Of a stretch of DNA of 15,061 nucleotides, positions 1-5,990 are shown one piece after another. Numbering within the stretch: position 1 is the stretch's first letter; every line of letters starts with the position of its first letter. The translations under genes and the position numbers were made by a program. The notes beneath the pieces were generated by a model. The model saw only the letters and a program-made list of their open reading frames with translations. It made no database searches and was not told the DNA's origin. The DNA is from DASYSA01 sp036003885 (lineage in GTDB: Bacteria; Acidobacteriota; Blastocatellia; UBA7656), in the NCBI GenBank assembly GCA_036003885.1, contig DASYSA010000555.1:1-15061 (forward strand). The letters run 5' to 3'.

Positions 1-42
1 GAGCGGCAATTCCTGCAGGAGCGGATTCGGCAGCTGAAATAA
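1..42 (+). CDS. C-terminal tail of an upstream gene, probably an ECF42-type RNA polymerase sigma factor (partial)
   Basis: Frame 1 is open from the window edge and ends at TAA (40-42), giving only 13 residues, ERQFLQERIRQLK. ECF42 (DGPF-associated) sigma factors have a long C-terminal extension that commonly ends in a similar Glu-Arg-x-[FY]-Leu-x-x-Arg-[LI]-x-x-Leu helix. ECF42 genes are characteristically adjacent to YCII/DGPF-domain genes, and such a gene starts at 171. A matching promoter-like site lies at 55-80. The assignment is therefore inferred from a very short tail plus context; any protein ending in a charged helix could look like this. Confidence 0.5.
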   Translation, partial: ERQFLQERIRQLK

Positions 43-54
43 ATTTGGGATAGC

Positions 55-80
55 TGTCGATTTTCCGTCTCCCCAACGAC
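55..80 (+). promoter_or_regulatory. Putative ECF42-type sigma promoter (TGTCGA-N16-CGAC) upstream of the first YCII gene
   Basis: TGTCGA at 55-60 and CGAC at 77-80 are separated by 16 bases. The same arrangement recurs at 1566-1591, and the two sites also share TTTT just after the -35 box and TAT just after the -10 box. As I recall it, the ECF42 consensus is TGTCGA at -35 and CG[A/T]C at -10. A start about 6-8 bases beyond CGAC would give a leader of roughly 80 nt before the ATG at 171. Confidence 0.6.
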
Positions 81-170
81 TATCTGGTGACAGAACGATG
101 CGCTACGGTTCCTGAGTGAACAGGAAACGAGTCATCGGAAACAAACCACAGAAACCAAGGAGAAAAAGTC

Positions 171-539
171 ATGCCACAGTATCTGGTTGCTAACTACCTC
201 CCCGACGACTTCGACCCGTCCACTGTAACCGAAGCAATGATGGAAGAGATCCACGCGCTCAACCGCGAAATGATTGCTGCCGGCGTGAGGAAGTTCGCCT
301 GCGGCATTTCCCCGGCCGCCAACGCCAAGACGGTGCGGAAGCAGTCCGACGGCACGGTGCTCGTCACCGACGGGCCGTACCTGGAGACCAAGGAGCACAT
401 AGGCGGTTTTTGGATACTGGAAGCCGCCGATATGGACGAGGTACTCGCGTGGGCGCGCAAGGGTTCCATCTCCTGCGATGCGGTGGGCGAGGTGCGCGAA
501 CTTCTATTCTTCCCGGACCCGAAGGGAGCAACGGAATAG
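171..539 (+). CDS. YCII/DGPF-domain protein (copy 1)
   Basis: This is a 122-aa cytoplasmic protein of the YCII superfamily, a ferredoxin-like alpha/beta fold usually linked to ECF sigma factors. The diagnostic D-G-P-[FY] motif is present as DGPY at residues 67-70, followed by the family's usual E-T-K-E-x-[IL]-G-G-F and the ILEA strand (about residues 72-86). The ATG at 171 has a good Shine-Dalgarno (AAGGAG, 157-162, 8-base spacer). No enzymatic activity is firmly established for the DGPF branch, so none is claimed. It lies directly downstream of a probable sigma-factor tail and an ECF42-like promoter. A strong GC hairpin follows its stop codon. Confidence 0.9.
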   Translation: MPQYLVANYLPDDFDPSTVTEAMMEEIHALNREMIAAGVRKFACGISPAANAKTVRKQSDGTVLVTDGPYLETKEHIGGFWILEAADMDEVLAWARKGSISCDAVGEVRELLFFPDPKGATE

Positions 540-556
540 TCTGGCCGCAGCGCGCT

Positions 557-582
557 GGCGCCGGGTTGTCGTGCCCGGCGCC
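557..582 (+). terminator. Stem-loop after the first YCII gene (no U-tract)
   Basis: GGCGCCGGG (557-565) and CCCGGCGCC (574-582) form a perfect 9-bp GC stem with an 8-base loop, starting 17 bases after the TAG at 537-539. No T-run follows, so it is not a classical intrinsic terminator. It may be a factor-dependent terminator, an attenuator or a 3'-end stabiliser that separates YCII expression from the genes downstream. Confidence 0.45.
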
Positions 583-693
583 TGCCGCGAGGCCCCTGAA
601 GGACGCCTCCACCCGCTTTCCGAGGCTTCGCCGATATTGTTGCTCGCAATAAGCCGGCGGTCACGGATAGCTCCATTCTCAAGAGGGAAAACA

Positions 694-828
694 ATGCAGA
701 AAAAGAAGGTTCACGCAATCGCAATCAAAAGCTTCGCATTACTTGTTGTGCTCGGTACGGCCTACCAAGCGATGGCACAGAATGCCAAGACAGCTTATCC
801 GAGCATGGCCCCGATCGAGCGTTCGTGA
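694..828 (+). CDS. Short secreted peptide, probably the N-terminal remnant of a larger exported protein (copy 1)
   Basis: The 44-codon ORF has a ribosome binding site (AAGAGGG, 681-687, 6-base spacer before the ATG at 694). It has a clear signal peptide: a basic N-terminus (MQKKK), a hydrophobic core around residues 13-24, and a likely cleavage after AMA (residues 26-28). The mature part is only about 16 residues and contains Y-P-S-M-A-P-I-E before ending RS-stop. The same Y-x-x-M-A-P-[IV]-[ED] element occurs at 2709-2807 behind the second YCII gene. From memory, this element opens the mature part of a larger uncharacterised exported family in Acidobacteria that continues Q-Y-L-M-x-[DE]-R-N-A-E-I. 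I could not find that continuation in the three forward frames up to the next gene. It may be a truncated pseudogene or a genuine small secreted peptide. Confidence 0.55.
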   Translation: MQKKKVHAIAIKSFALLVVLGTAYQAMAQNAKTAYPSMAPIERS

Positions 829-913
829 TTGCCGTGCAACGGTGATCCGACGGAACGGAAGCTCGCTAAGCCGCAATGAGAACAAATCAGATAGGACTCG
901 AAGGAACTCAGCC

Positions 914-1510
914 ATGAGAAAAGTTATCGTGCTTGAACATATTTCACTTGATGGTGTCATACAAGCCCCAGGCGGGCCGGAGGAAGATACGAGCGACGGC
1001 TTTGCGTATGGCGGATGGTCAGCGCCCTTTGACGACGATGCGATCGGAGCGGCCGTGAAAAAGATGTTGGATATGCCGATCGACCTGTTGCTGGGGCGTA
1101 AAACTTTCGATATTTGGGCCGCGTTTTGGCCGCAACATGGCGACATTTGGCCCAACGTCAACACGGCCACTAAATACGTCGCCTCGAACACCTTGACTTC
1201 TTCCGAATGGCGACCCTCGGTGTTTTTAAGCGGGGACGTTGCGAAAAAAGTCGCCGAACTCAAGCAAGGGGAAGGACCCGATCTGCACATTTGGGGAAGC
1301 GGTAATCTGCTCCAGACGCTTATGAAGCATGATCTGGTCGATAATTTCTGGTTGATGATCTATCCGATAACTTTGGGCGAGGGGAAACGTTTGTTTGCCG
1401 GCGGCACGATCCCGGCCGCGTTCAAGGTGACGGAAAGCCTGGTCGGTTCGAGTGGCGTCATTCTCGTGAATTACGAACGCGCAGGTGCGGTCCAAACCGG
1501 AAGTCTATAA
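914..1510 (+). CDS. Dihydrofolate-reductase-family protein (RibD C-terminal domain), copy 1
   Basis: This 198-aa protein has the RibD C-terminal / DHFR-like fold that binds NADPH. Its N-terminus (MRKVIVLEHISLDGV) is the usual beta-A strand followed by S-[LV]-D-G. Residues 58-70 give the L-L-L-G-R-K-T-F-[DE] segment and FWP follows. The C-terminal half has the I-W-G-S-G dinucleotide-site motif, then LVDNFWLMIYP and LGEGKRLF. It resembles the stand-alone YyaP/YwjB-type proteins of unknown substrate rather than folate DHFR, so no reaction is assigned. The ATG at 914 is preceded by GAAGGA (899-904). It follows the secreted peptide by 85 bases and may be co-transcribed from the promoter at 55-80. 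Confidence 0.9.
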   Translation: MRKVIVLEHISLDGVIQAPGGPEEDTSDGFAYGGWSAPFDDDAIGAAVKKMLDMPIDLLLGRKTFDIWAAFWPQHGDIWPNVNTATKYVASNTLTSSEWRPSVFLSGDVAKKVAELKQGEGPDLHIWGSGNLLQTLMKHDLVDNFWLMIYPITLGEGKRLFAGGTIPAAFKVTESLVGSSGVILVNYERAGAVQTGSL

Positions 1511-1565
1511 ACATTCGCGCCGTGTGTTGGGCGCACGTTCGCCGCAAGTATTACGATTTGCAACG

Positions 1566-1591
1566 TGTCGATTTTTTCGGCGCGCGCCGAC
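1566..1591 (+). promoter_or_regulatory. Second putative ECF42-type sigma promoter (TGTCGA-N16-CGAC)
   Basis: TGTCGA (1566-1571) and CGAC (1588-1591) are again exactly 16 bases apart. TTTT follows the first box and TAT follows the second, as at 55-80. It sits in the 155-base gap between the two reductase-family genes, with an expected leader of about 70 nt before the ATG at 1666. Recurrence of the whole architecture, in the same orientation and ahead of a functionally linked gene, is the main evidence. Confidence 0.6.
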
Positions 1592-1665
1592 TATAGGATG
1601 AACGGTCCGGCGCTCAGCCACCCTCAAACTCTCGTAAGCACTGGTACACGGGGCAGGACACTCAA

Positions 1666-2220
1666 ATGAGAAAGCTAATCTTCGCAATCAACATTACCCT
1701 GGACGGCTGCTGCGACCATACCAAGCAAGTTGCTGATGACGAGACACATGAATATTTTACGAACCTCCTGCGTGAGGTCGACCTGCTCGTCTTTGGGCGT
1801 ATCACCTACCAATTGATGGTCCCTTTTTGGCCTGAAGTCGCAAAAAGCCAGTCGATGACAAAAGCATCGAACGAATTTGCTCGAGCATTTGACTCCATCA
1901 ACAAAATTGTTTTTTCACGATCATTAGACGGTGCTGAAGATAGAAATACGAGAATTGTCCGTACGAACCTTCAGGACGAAATACTTAAACTGAAACAAGA
2001 ACAAGGCAAAGGTATTTTGCTCGGTGGTGTAAGTATTCCTTCACAACTGATCGAGCTTGGTCTGGTTGATGAGTATCGTTTTGTCGTTGGACCAATTGTT
2101 GCGGGGGAAGGGAAACGGATGTTGGAGGGCGTTAGTCTGTCGGAGAGACTGCAATTAAAGCTTGTCGAGTCAAAGTTTTTCAAATCAGGATGTGTTGCGC
2201 TTCGTTACTTGAAACGGTGA
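1666..2220 (+). CDS. Dihydrofolate-reductase-family protein (RibD C-terminal domain), copy 2
   Basis: This 184-aa protein has the same fold as the gene at 914. It starts MRKLIFAINITLDGCCDH and has L-L-V-F-G-R-x-T-Y-Q at about residues 42-51, followed by FWP. It then has I-L-L-G-G-V as the nucleotide-binding turn, L-V-D-E-Y-R-F-V-V-G-P and GEGKRML near the C-terminus. The two reductase-like proteins are clearly diverged, so this is not a recent duplication. The gene is visibly richer in A/T than its neighbours, which may reflect separate acquisition. It has its own promoter-like site at 1566-1591 but only a weak Shine-Dalgarno (GGGCAGGA). A YCII gene follows after 53 bases, suggesting a two-gene unit. 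The substrate is unknown. Confidence 0.9.
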   Translation: MRKLIFAINITLDGCCDHTKQVADDETHEYFTNLLREVDLLVFGRITYQLMVPFWPEVAKSQSMTKASNEFARAFDSINKIVFSRSLDGAEDRNTRIVRTNLQDEILKLKQEQGKGILLGGVSIPSQLIELGLVDEYRFVVGPIVAGEGKRMLEGVSLSERLQLKLVESKFFKSGCVALRYLKR

Positions 2221-2273
2221 CAGAGAAATTTGCGACAGCTGGGCTGCTGGCTCCCACCGAGAGGAGAAGAACA

Positions 2274-2678
2274 ATGAAATACATCTGTTTGGGATACATT
2301 GAGCCAGGAACATTCGAAGGGATGACCGAGGACAAGCGACACGCAACGCTCGACGAATGCTTTGAGTACAACGACCATCTGCGCGCCAACGCACATCTTG
2401 TTGCCGAAGTACCTCTTCAGCCTCCGGAGACCGCCGTGACCCTGTACTGGAAAAACGACAAAGTCGCGACGACCGACGGCCCCTATGCGGAAACCAAGGA
2501 GCAGCTCGGTGGCCTTCAGATCCTTGAGGCGCGAGACCTCAATCATGCCATTCAGCTTGTGTCACAGCTTCCAGGCTTTAAGTATGGACTTGGACCGGTT
2601 GAGATACGGCCGGTTGCGGACATAAGCGAAATGATGAAGGAGAGCGAGCAGCGGCGGCGAAAGGAGACCTCGCTATGA
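2274..2678 (+). CDS. YCII/DGPF-domain protein (copy 2)
   Basis: This 134-aa YCII-superfamily protein begins MKYICLGYIEPG, a typical first strand of the DGPF branch. It has DGPY at residues 68-71 followed by A-E-T-K-E-Q-L-G-G and I-L-E-A. An in-frame extension back to 2190 exists, but the ATG at 2274 is preferred: it has AGGAG at 2262-2266 with 7-base spacing, and it aligns with known YCII starts. The C-terminus ends in a charged helix. The stop overlaps an ATG in the arrangement ATGA (2675-2678), where the next, degraded gene may once have started. No enzymatic role is assigned. Its position behind a reductase-family gene under an ECF42-like promoter suggests the same regulon as copy 1. Confidence 0.9.
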   Translation: MKYICLGYIEPGTFEGMTEDKRHATLDECFEYNDHLRANAHLVAEVPLQPPETAVTLYWKNDKVATTDGPYAETKEQLGGLQILEARDLNHAIQLVSQLPGFKYGLGPVEIRPVADISEMMKESEQRRRKETSL

Positions 2679-2864
2679 GGGCGCACGAGGGAAAGAGTGA
2701 TCAGTGTCATGGCCTTGGTGCTGGTAATCGGCATCGGTTTTCTTGCGCCAAAGGCGCAGGCACAGTCGGATAAATATTCGAAAATGGCACCTGTCGACCA
2801 ATACTAGATGGAAAGGAATGCTGAGATTCTGCTGGCGCGGAGCGCCGCTCCCGATTCCATTTCC
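2675..2864 (+). pseudogene. Degraded secreted protein of the same family as 694-828 (copy 2), with in-frame TAG and missing C-terminus
   Basis: From the ATG at 2709 (or GTG at 2697) the frame reads a hydrophobic signal peptide ending in AQAQ, then SDKYSKMAPVDQY and TAG (2805-2807). The same frame resumes at once as MERNAEILLARSAAPDSIS (2808-2864). From memory this matches the exported family's continuation QY-L-M-[DE]-RNAEI-LARSAAP-SIS, so TAG stands where a Leu codon is expected (TTG to TAG would be one substitution). After 2864 the family resemblance stops. The ATG at 2675 that overlaps the YCII stop is in another frame, hinting at an extra early frameshift. The inactivation is read directly; the family name and function are unknown. 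Confidence 0.7.
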
Positions 2865-2908
2865 CCCGTTGTTAATTACCTTACGTGCGCTTGGGCCCAC
2901 CCGGAATC

Positions 2909-3976
2909 TCAAAAGAAGACACGTTGGACGAACCAGTAGGTTCCCGCCAGAATCACGCATACTGAGCCCACGTTCAAGATTCGCCTCGCGAGCTCCTGAT
3001 TTCGATTTCGAATTGCCGCTAACACAGACGCAACAACAACGACAATACAAGCCTGTCCGATCTCTACACCGAAGTTGAACGAGAACAGCGACCAACCAAG
3101 CGCCTCGCGTGGCAAGCCGAACTCCCTCAGCACTGCCGCAAAGCCGAACCCATGCACGAAGCCAAAAAAGAAAGCTATCCATGCGCGCACGTCCCGTCCT
3201 GTCTTGCCGACCATCAGGTTGTCGATACCTACGTAGATAATGCTCAAAGCAATGGCGGGTTCAATCAGCCGGGGTGACGGATTGACTAAGTTCAGCGCGG
3301 CGAGCGACAGCGTGATGCTGTGAGCAATCGTGAAAGCGGTCACGATGCCCAGCAGCCGCAGCAAACTTCCTCCCAACAGCAACAGTCCGACAATGAACAG
3401 GACGTGATCCGGTCCTGTGAAGATGTGATAGATGCCGGCCGGAATGAACTCCTTCACCACGGACATCCAACCCTGACGGTCACCCGTTCTGTAAACGAAG
3501 ATCTGATGGTCCTGGGTGAAAATCTCTTGATGGACCAGGCTTCCCGCTTCATACACATTGAGAAAAGTCTGATGCTGCGGATCATAGGGAAAGAGCGCGC
3601 ACTGAATTCTTAGAACGTCCGGTTTGGCCTTCGTGTTGAGTCTCAGCTCGCACGATAATGCCTGGCGATCTGGAAGCGGCTCAACGCGCAACAATTCCAA
3701 CGCGACCGGCTGGCCATCGGCAACCACGGTAAGTCGGGCCCGTACGAGTTCCGCGATTGCATCCTTCTTTGATTCCGCCACCTTTGCGTCCAGTAGCGTT
3801 TCGGGCGGTTCCAAATTCAGATCGTGCGCGAGATCGACAATGTGCGCAACGAGCGTGCCTTCAATCTGTCCTTCGCTCAGACGAAGGTCGAGGTAGCTGA
3901 ACGGTATTGGATGAGCGTGAACCGGCGAGACCAAACATCCCAGGACCAGGGACGGCAAGGCCACACGCCATAGCAT
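2909..3976 (-). CDS. HupE/UreJ-type membrane protein with N-terminal exported domain
   Basis: This is a 355-aa protein. The ATG at 3976 gives a clean signal peptide (MLWRVALPSLVLGCLVSPVHA, cleaved before HP). A TTG at 4018 would add 14 charged residues in front and is rejected. Residues 22-175 form a soluble extracytoplasmic domain. From about 180 onward come the HupE/UreJ_2 membrane signatures: G-I-Y-H-I-F-T-G-x-D-H (181-191), F-T-I-A-H-S-I-T-L (215-223), E-P-x-I-A-L-S-I-x-Y-V-G (239-250), FFFGFVHGFGFA (269-280) and F-N-F-G-V-E-I-G-Q (300-308). HupE/UreJ relatives are linked to nickel handling for hydrogenase or urease. This larger class is often found away from such genes, as here, and its substrate is unproven. 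The stop (2909) converges on the pseudogene at 2675-2864. Confidence 0.85.
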   Translation of the reverse strand: MLWRVALPSLVLGCLVSPVHAHPIPFSYLDLRLSEGQIEGTLVAHIVDLAHDLNLEPPETLLDAKVAESKKDAIAELVRARLTVVADGQPVALELLRVEPLPDRQALSCELRLNTKAKPDVLRIQCALFPYDPQHQTFLNVYEAGSLVHQEIFTQDHQIFVYRTGDRQGWMSVVKEFIPAGIYHIFTGPDHVLFIVGLLLLGGSLLRLLGIVTAFTIAHSITLSLAALNLVNPSPRLIEPAIALSIIYVGIDNLMVGKTGRDVRAWIAFFFGFVHGFGFAAVLREFGLPREALGWSLFSFNFGVEIGQACIVVVVASVLAAIRNRNQELARRILNVGSVCVILAGTYWFVQRVFF

Positions 3977-4067
3977 AGAGTGGGCTTCTTTGCGTTTTGT
4001 GGTTTTGACTATCGGCAAGCAGCGAAGTGAGTCGGTATGCAGGAAAGCTCACGACGAGGCCGGGCTC

Positions 4068-4085
4068 GAGACCTGTCGCGGTCTC
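4068..4085 (-). terminator. Small inverted repeat downstream of the MBL-fold gene
   Basis: GAGACC (4068-4073) and GGTCTC (4080-4085) are perfect inverted repeats with a 6-base loop, about 40 bases past the stop of the hydrolase gene and before the HupE-type gene. There is no T-run, so termination is only a possibility. Nothing else stands out in the 3977-4126 gap. Confidence 0.2.
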
Positions 4086-4126
4086 AGTGCAAAGCCACGC
4101 CCGGTACTCGTGCGGGTGCAGTTGCG

Positions 4127-4999
4127 CTATTTCAGTTCGTTGTAGATCGCAGTGACCCCAGCCTTTGCGCGACCCAGGTTGTAGTCCTTGTATTTTTCGG
4201 GCAGCTTCAGATCGGTCGCCGCCTGATCGACGGTTTTGCCGGCCTTCTTGGCCTGTTCGACGGCCGCGACAAAATCGCGAAGGAACTCGCCGTACTCTTT
4301 GAACTCGGCCCAGTCAGCCACCGGGCTGTGGCCGGGGATGACTTTTTCGACGCCTTTGATCCCAGACGCAGCTTTCATGAGGCTCCTGGGATATTCCAGC
4401 CCGCTGCCTCCGTTGTTAATGTCGATGATCGGCAGCCCCTTCGAGAATGCGAACATGTCGCCGGCGTGCATGACTTTCAACGACGGGAATACCACGAACG
4501 TATCGCCGCCGGTGTGGCCGCGGCCGAAGTAGTAGAGGTCGATCTTTTCCTTGCCTTTGAGCAGGCTGAGCTTGTCCTTGTAGGTCTTACTCGGAAGAAA
4601 CTTCTTACCCTCGTCGCTTTGAAACGCGGGCATCTTCTCCATGCTGGTCTTGCAGTTCTCGTGAGCGACGAACTCGACCATTCCGGCGAACGCGCTGTTG
4701 CTTCCGACATGGTCGCCGTGGGTGTGGGTATTGATGATCATTGTCACCGGTTTTGGAGTGACCGATTTAACCTTCTCCAGGATAGCCGGTCCCATACCCG
4801 GGTTCTTCGTATCCACAATTACGACGCCCTTTTCGGTAATGAACGCGGCGGTATTCCCGCCCCCGCCGGTGATGACGTACAGGTTGTCTTTCACCTTCTG
4901 AATTTCGAGAGCCGGTCTTTGTTGCTGCTGTTGCTGCGCGAAAATCATCGAGACGGCCCCAGCCGTCAAAAGACCTAACAACACAGCCAGTCGTTTCAT
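4127..4999 (-). CDS. Exported metallo-beta-lactamase-fold hydrolase
   Basis: This 290-aa protein starts at the ATG at 4999 with a signal peptide of about 21 residues ending in FAQ, then a run of six Gln (22-27). The MBL motifs are complete: H-T-H-G-D-H (His92, His94, Asp96, His97 as metal ligands), His162 in G-H-T-G-G-D, Asp181 in H-A-G-D, and His224 in P-G-H-S-P. This fits a dinuclear zinc hydrolase acting in the periplasm. Such exported MBL proteins are common in Acidobacteria and have varied or unknown substrates; beta-lactamase activity cannot be claimed from the motif. The ribosome binding site is unusually complete. The HNH-type gene lies upstream on the same strand with a hairpin between, so the two are probably separate transcripts. 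Confidence 0.9.
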   Translation of the reverse strand: MKRLAVLLGLLTAGAVSMIFAQQQQQQRPALEIQKVKDNLYVITGGGGNTAAFITEKGVVIVDTKNPGMGPAILEKVKSVTPKPVTMIINTHTHGDHVGSNSAFAGMVEFVAHENCKTSMEKMPAFQSDEGKKFLPSKTYKDKLSLLKGKEKIDLYYFGRGHTGGDTFVVFPSLKVMHAGDMFAFSKGLPIIDINNGGSGLEYPRSLMKAASGIKGVEKVIPGHSPVADWAEFKEYGEFLRDFVAAVEQAKKAGKTVDQAATDLKLPEKYKDYNLGRAKAGVTAIYNELK

Positions 5000-5006
5000 A
5001 GAGAGT

Positions 5007-5015
5007 CTCCCTCCT
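5007..5015 (-). promoter_or_regulatory. Strong Shine-Dalgarno of the MBL-fold gene
   Basis: On the minus strand the sequence is AGGAGGGAG, seven bases before the ATG at 4999. It fixes the start and predicts efficient translation compared with the weak sites of most neighbours. Confidence 0.7.
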
Positions 5016-5091
5016 GAGTCCGCCTATCATATACACCGATCCCCGGAGGACACAAGAACAGCTCGCAACAATCGCTGCCCATGACAAAGAT

Positions 5092-5109
5092 TCGAAGCAA
5101 ACGCTTCGA
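5092..5109 (-). terminator. Hairpin between HNH-type and MBL-fold genes
   Basis: TCGAAGC (5092-5098) and GCTTCGA (5103-5109) form a perfect 7-bp stem with a 4-base loop. It lies about 40 bases after the stop of the HNH-type gene. On the minus strand it is followed by ATCTTTG, a weak T-rich stretch, so it is a plausible but imperfect terminator. Confidence 0.4.
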
Positions 5110-5147
5110 GGTGCAGCAGTGATTAGAGCTGGGACTGGCCCTCTTCG

Positions 5148-5609
5148 CTAACGCAAGCGCTCACCCACATACTTTTTGTACGCGCTCACCCAGTCGGTTG
5201 CTATCTCTTGTTGAGCCTTCTTGAGGTCGAGATCCCCGTTACACACCATCTTGCGAAGCCTGGCTTCTAACTCATTCTTCTTAAAATGGCTCCATTCACC
5301 TGACAGCGGCTGCGGCCAGAGGTTCTTAAGAGAGTTCGACCCGCCCAGTCCTACGGGTATCAAGTGATCCACATTATATCCGGCCATATCCTGACGGATG
5401 GCGTATCTGTCGGCAACCTGAATCTTCAGGGTGATGGGGATCGTACGATCAGGACTCTCGTACCCGTGCTCGCACAACTCTTTCTGAGTTACATCGAGAG
5501 TAGCGCCGGGCGTCAACTTCAGATTCGGCCTGAATGAAGCTGTCTCCTGGGCGAGCACCAGACTCCACAGGCAGAAGCCGGAAATCAGAAGGAGTGGTAT
5601 CGTCTTCAT
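5148..5609 (-). CDS. Secreted HNH-endonuclease-like protein
   Basis: This is a 153-aa protein from the ATG at 5609, preceded by GAGAGGG. A signal peptide (MKTIPLLLISGFCLWSLVLA, residues 1-20) predicts export. The core is V-D-H-L-I-P-V-G-L-G-G-S-N-S-L-K-N-L-W-P (residues 80-99), the DH...LGG...N...NLWP arrangement of HNH/beta-beta-alpha-metal nucleases, with Asp81-His82 and Asn96 as likely active-site and metal residues. A helix with two Lys-rich stretches follows. Cys46 and Cys123 could form a disulfide outside the cytoplasm. A longer in-frame extension to 5732 lacks a signal sequence and is rejected. The family resemblance is good, but nuclease activity and target are inferred; a role in degrading external DNA is one option. 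No immunity gene is evident beside it. Confidence 0.8.
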   Translation of the reverse strand: MKTIPLLLISGFCLWSLVLAQETASFRPNLKLTPGATLDVTQKELCEHGYESPDRTIPITLKIQVADRYAIRQDMAGYNVDHLIPVGLGGSNSLKNLWPQPLSGEWSHFKKNELEARLRKMVCNGDLDLKKAQQEIATDWVSAYKKYVGERLR

Positions 5610-5990
5610 CGACCCTCTCGGTGTGTCGAAATCATAGCCAGGCTCTCCGAGACTATTCCTTTGAGTGGCCGCGTTCTTTGAGCCCGTGACAAGGCGCGCC
5701 CTGATCACTATCCGACGTCCGCATCGATTCAACTCAGGAAAAACTCATCAGGTCCCTCTCACAACGCAACCGATTCCGCGGTCCCCCGGCCTCGATTCAC
5801 GCCGATTCTACCAGAGATCGCGGCGAGGTGAGCAAGGATCATCTTCGTCGAGTCGAAGGTTGTGTTATCGCGATCCAACCGGGCGCGCATCATGCCGGTC
5901 TTCGCTCTGGCGCTGCTCTCGTTGTTGTAGGCAGGTTTGCAATCTATCCGGTCCTTGCCGGATTCATCCTTGAACTGGATACTCTTTCAC
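5610..5990. other. Divergent intergenic region, no gene recognised
   Basis: These 381 bases separate the leftward HNH-type gene from the rightward POTRA/HEAT gene and must hold both promoters, but I could not assign convincing -35/-10 boxes. Short open frames here (for example one opening with GTG at 5828) lack ribosome binding sites and recognisable content. The only structure I found is the inverted repeat at 5946-5963. Confidence 0.5.
5946..5963 (+). repeat. Inverted repeat upstream of the POTRA/HEAT gene
   Basis: ATCCGG (5946-5951) and CCGGAT (5958-5963) are perfect 6-base arms around TCCTTG, ending 27 bases before the GTG start at 5991. The position suits a leader hairpin or a repressor site. 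Short repeats of this size also arise by chance. Confidence 0.3.

Noticed and set aside
2163..2168. TGTCGA about 100 bases before the second YCII gene as a third ECF42 promoter
   Set aside because: No CGAC or CGTC occurs at the 16-base spacing, and the site lies inside the reductase coding sequence.
2805..2807. TAG as a recoded codon (pyrrolysine or programmed readthrough) in the secreted-protein copy
   Set aside because: No sign of a recoding element or pyrrolysine machinery, and the family sequence is lost soon after, which fits simple pseudogene decay.
3977..4018. Upstream TTG start for the HupE-type protein
   Set aside because: It would place a charged 14-residue stretch before an otherwise perfect signal peptide beginning at the ATG at 3976.
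4037..4978. 313-codon open frame on the + strand
   Set aside because: It is antisense to the MBL-fold gene, whose motifs, signal peptide and ribosome binding site are unambiguous; the + strand translation resembles no family I recognise.
5624..5651. TGTCGA followed by CGAG as another ECF42-type promoter
   Set aside because: The spacer is 18 bases, the second box is CGAG, and the orientation points away from the HNH gene beside it.
5892..5930. Tiny hydrophobic ORF beginning ATG in the divergent spacer
   Set aside because: It has about a dozen codons, no ribosome binding site and no link to the next gene; it is probably chance.
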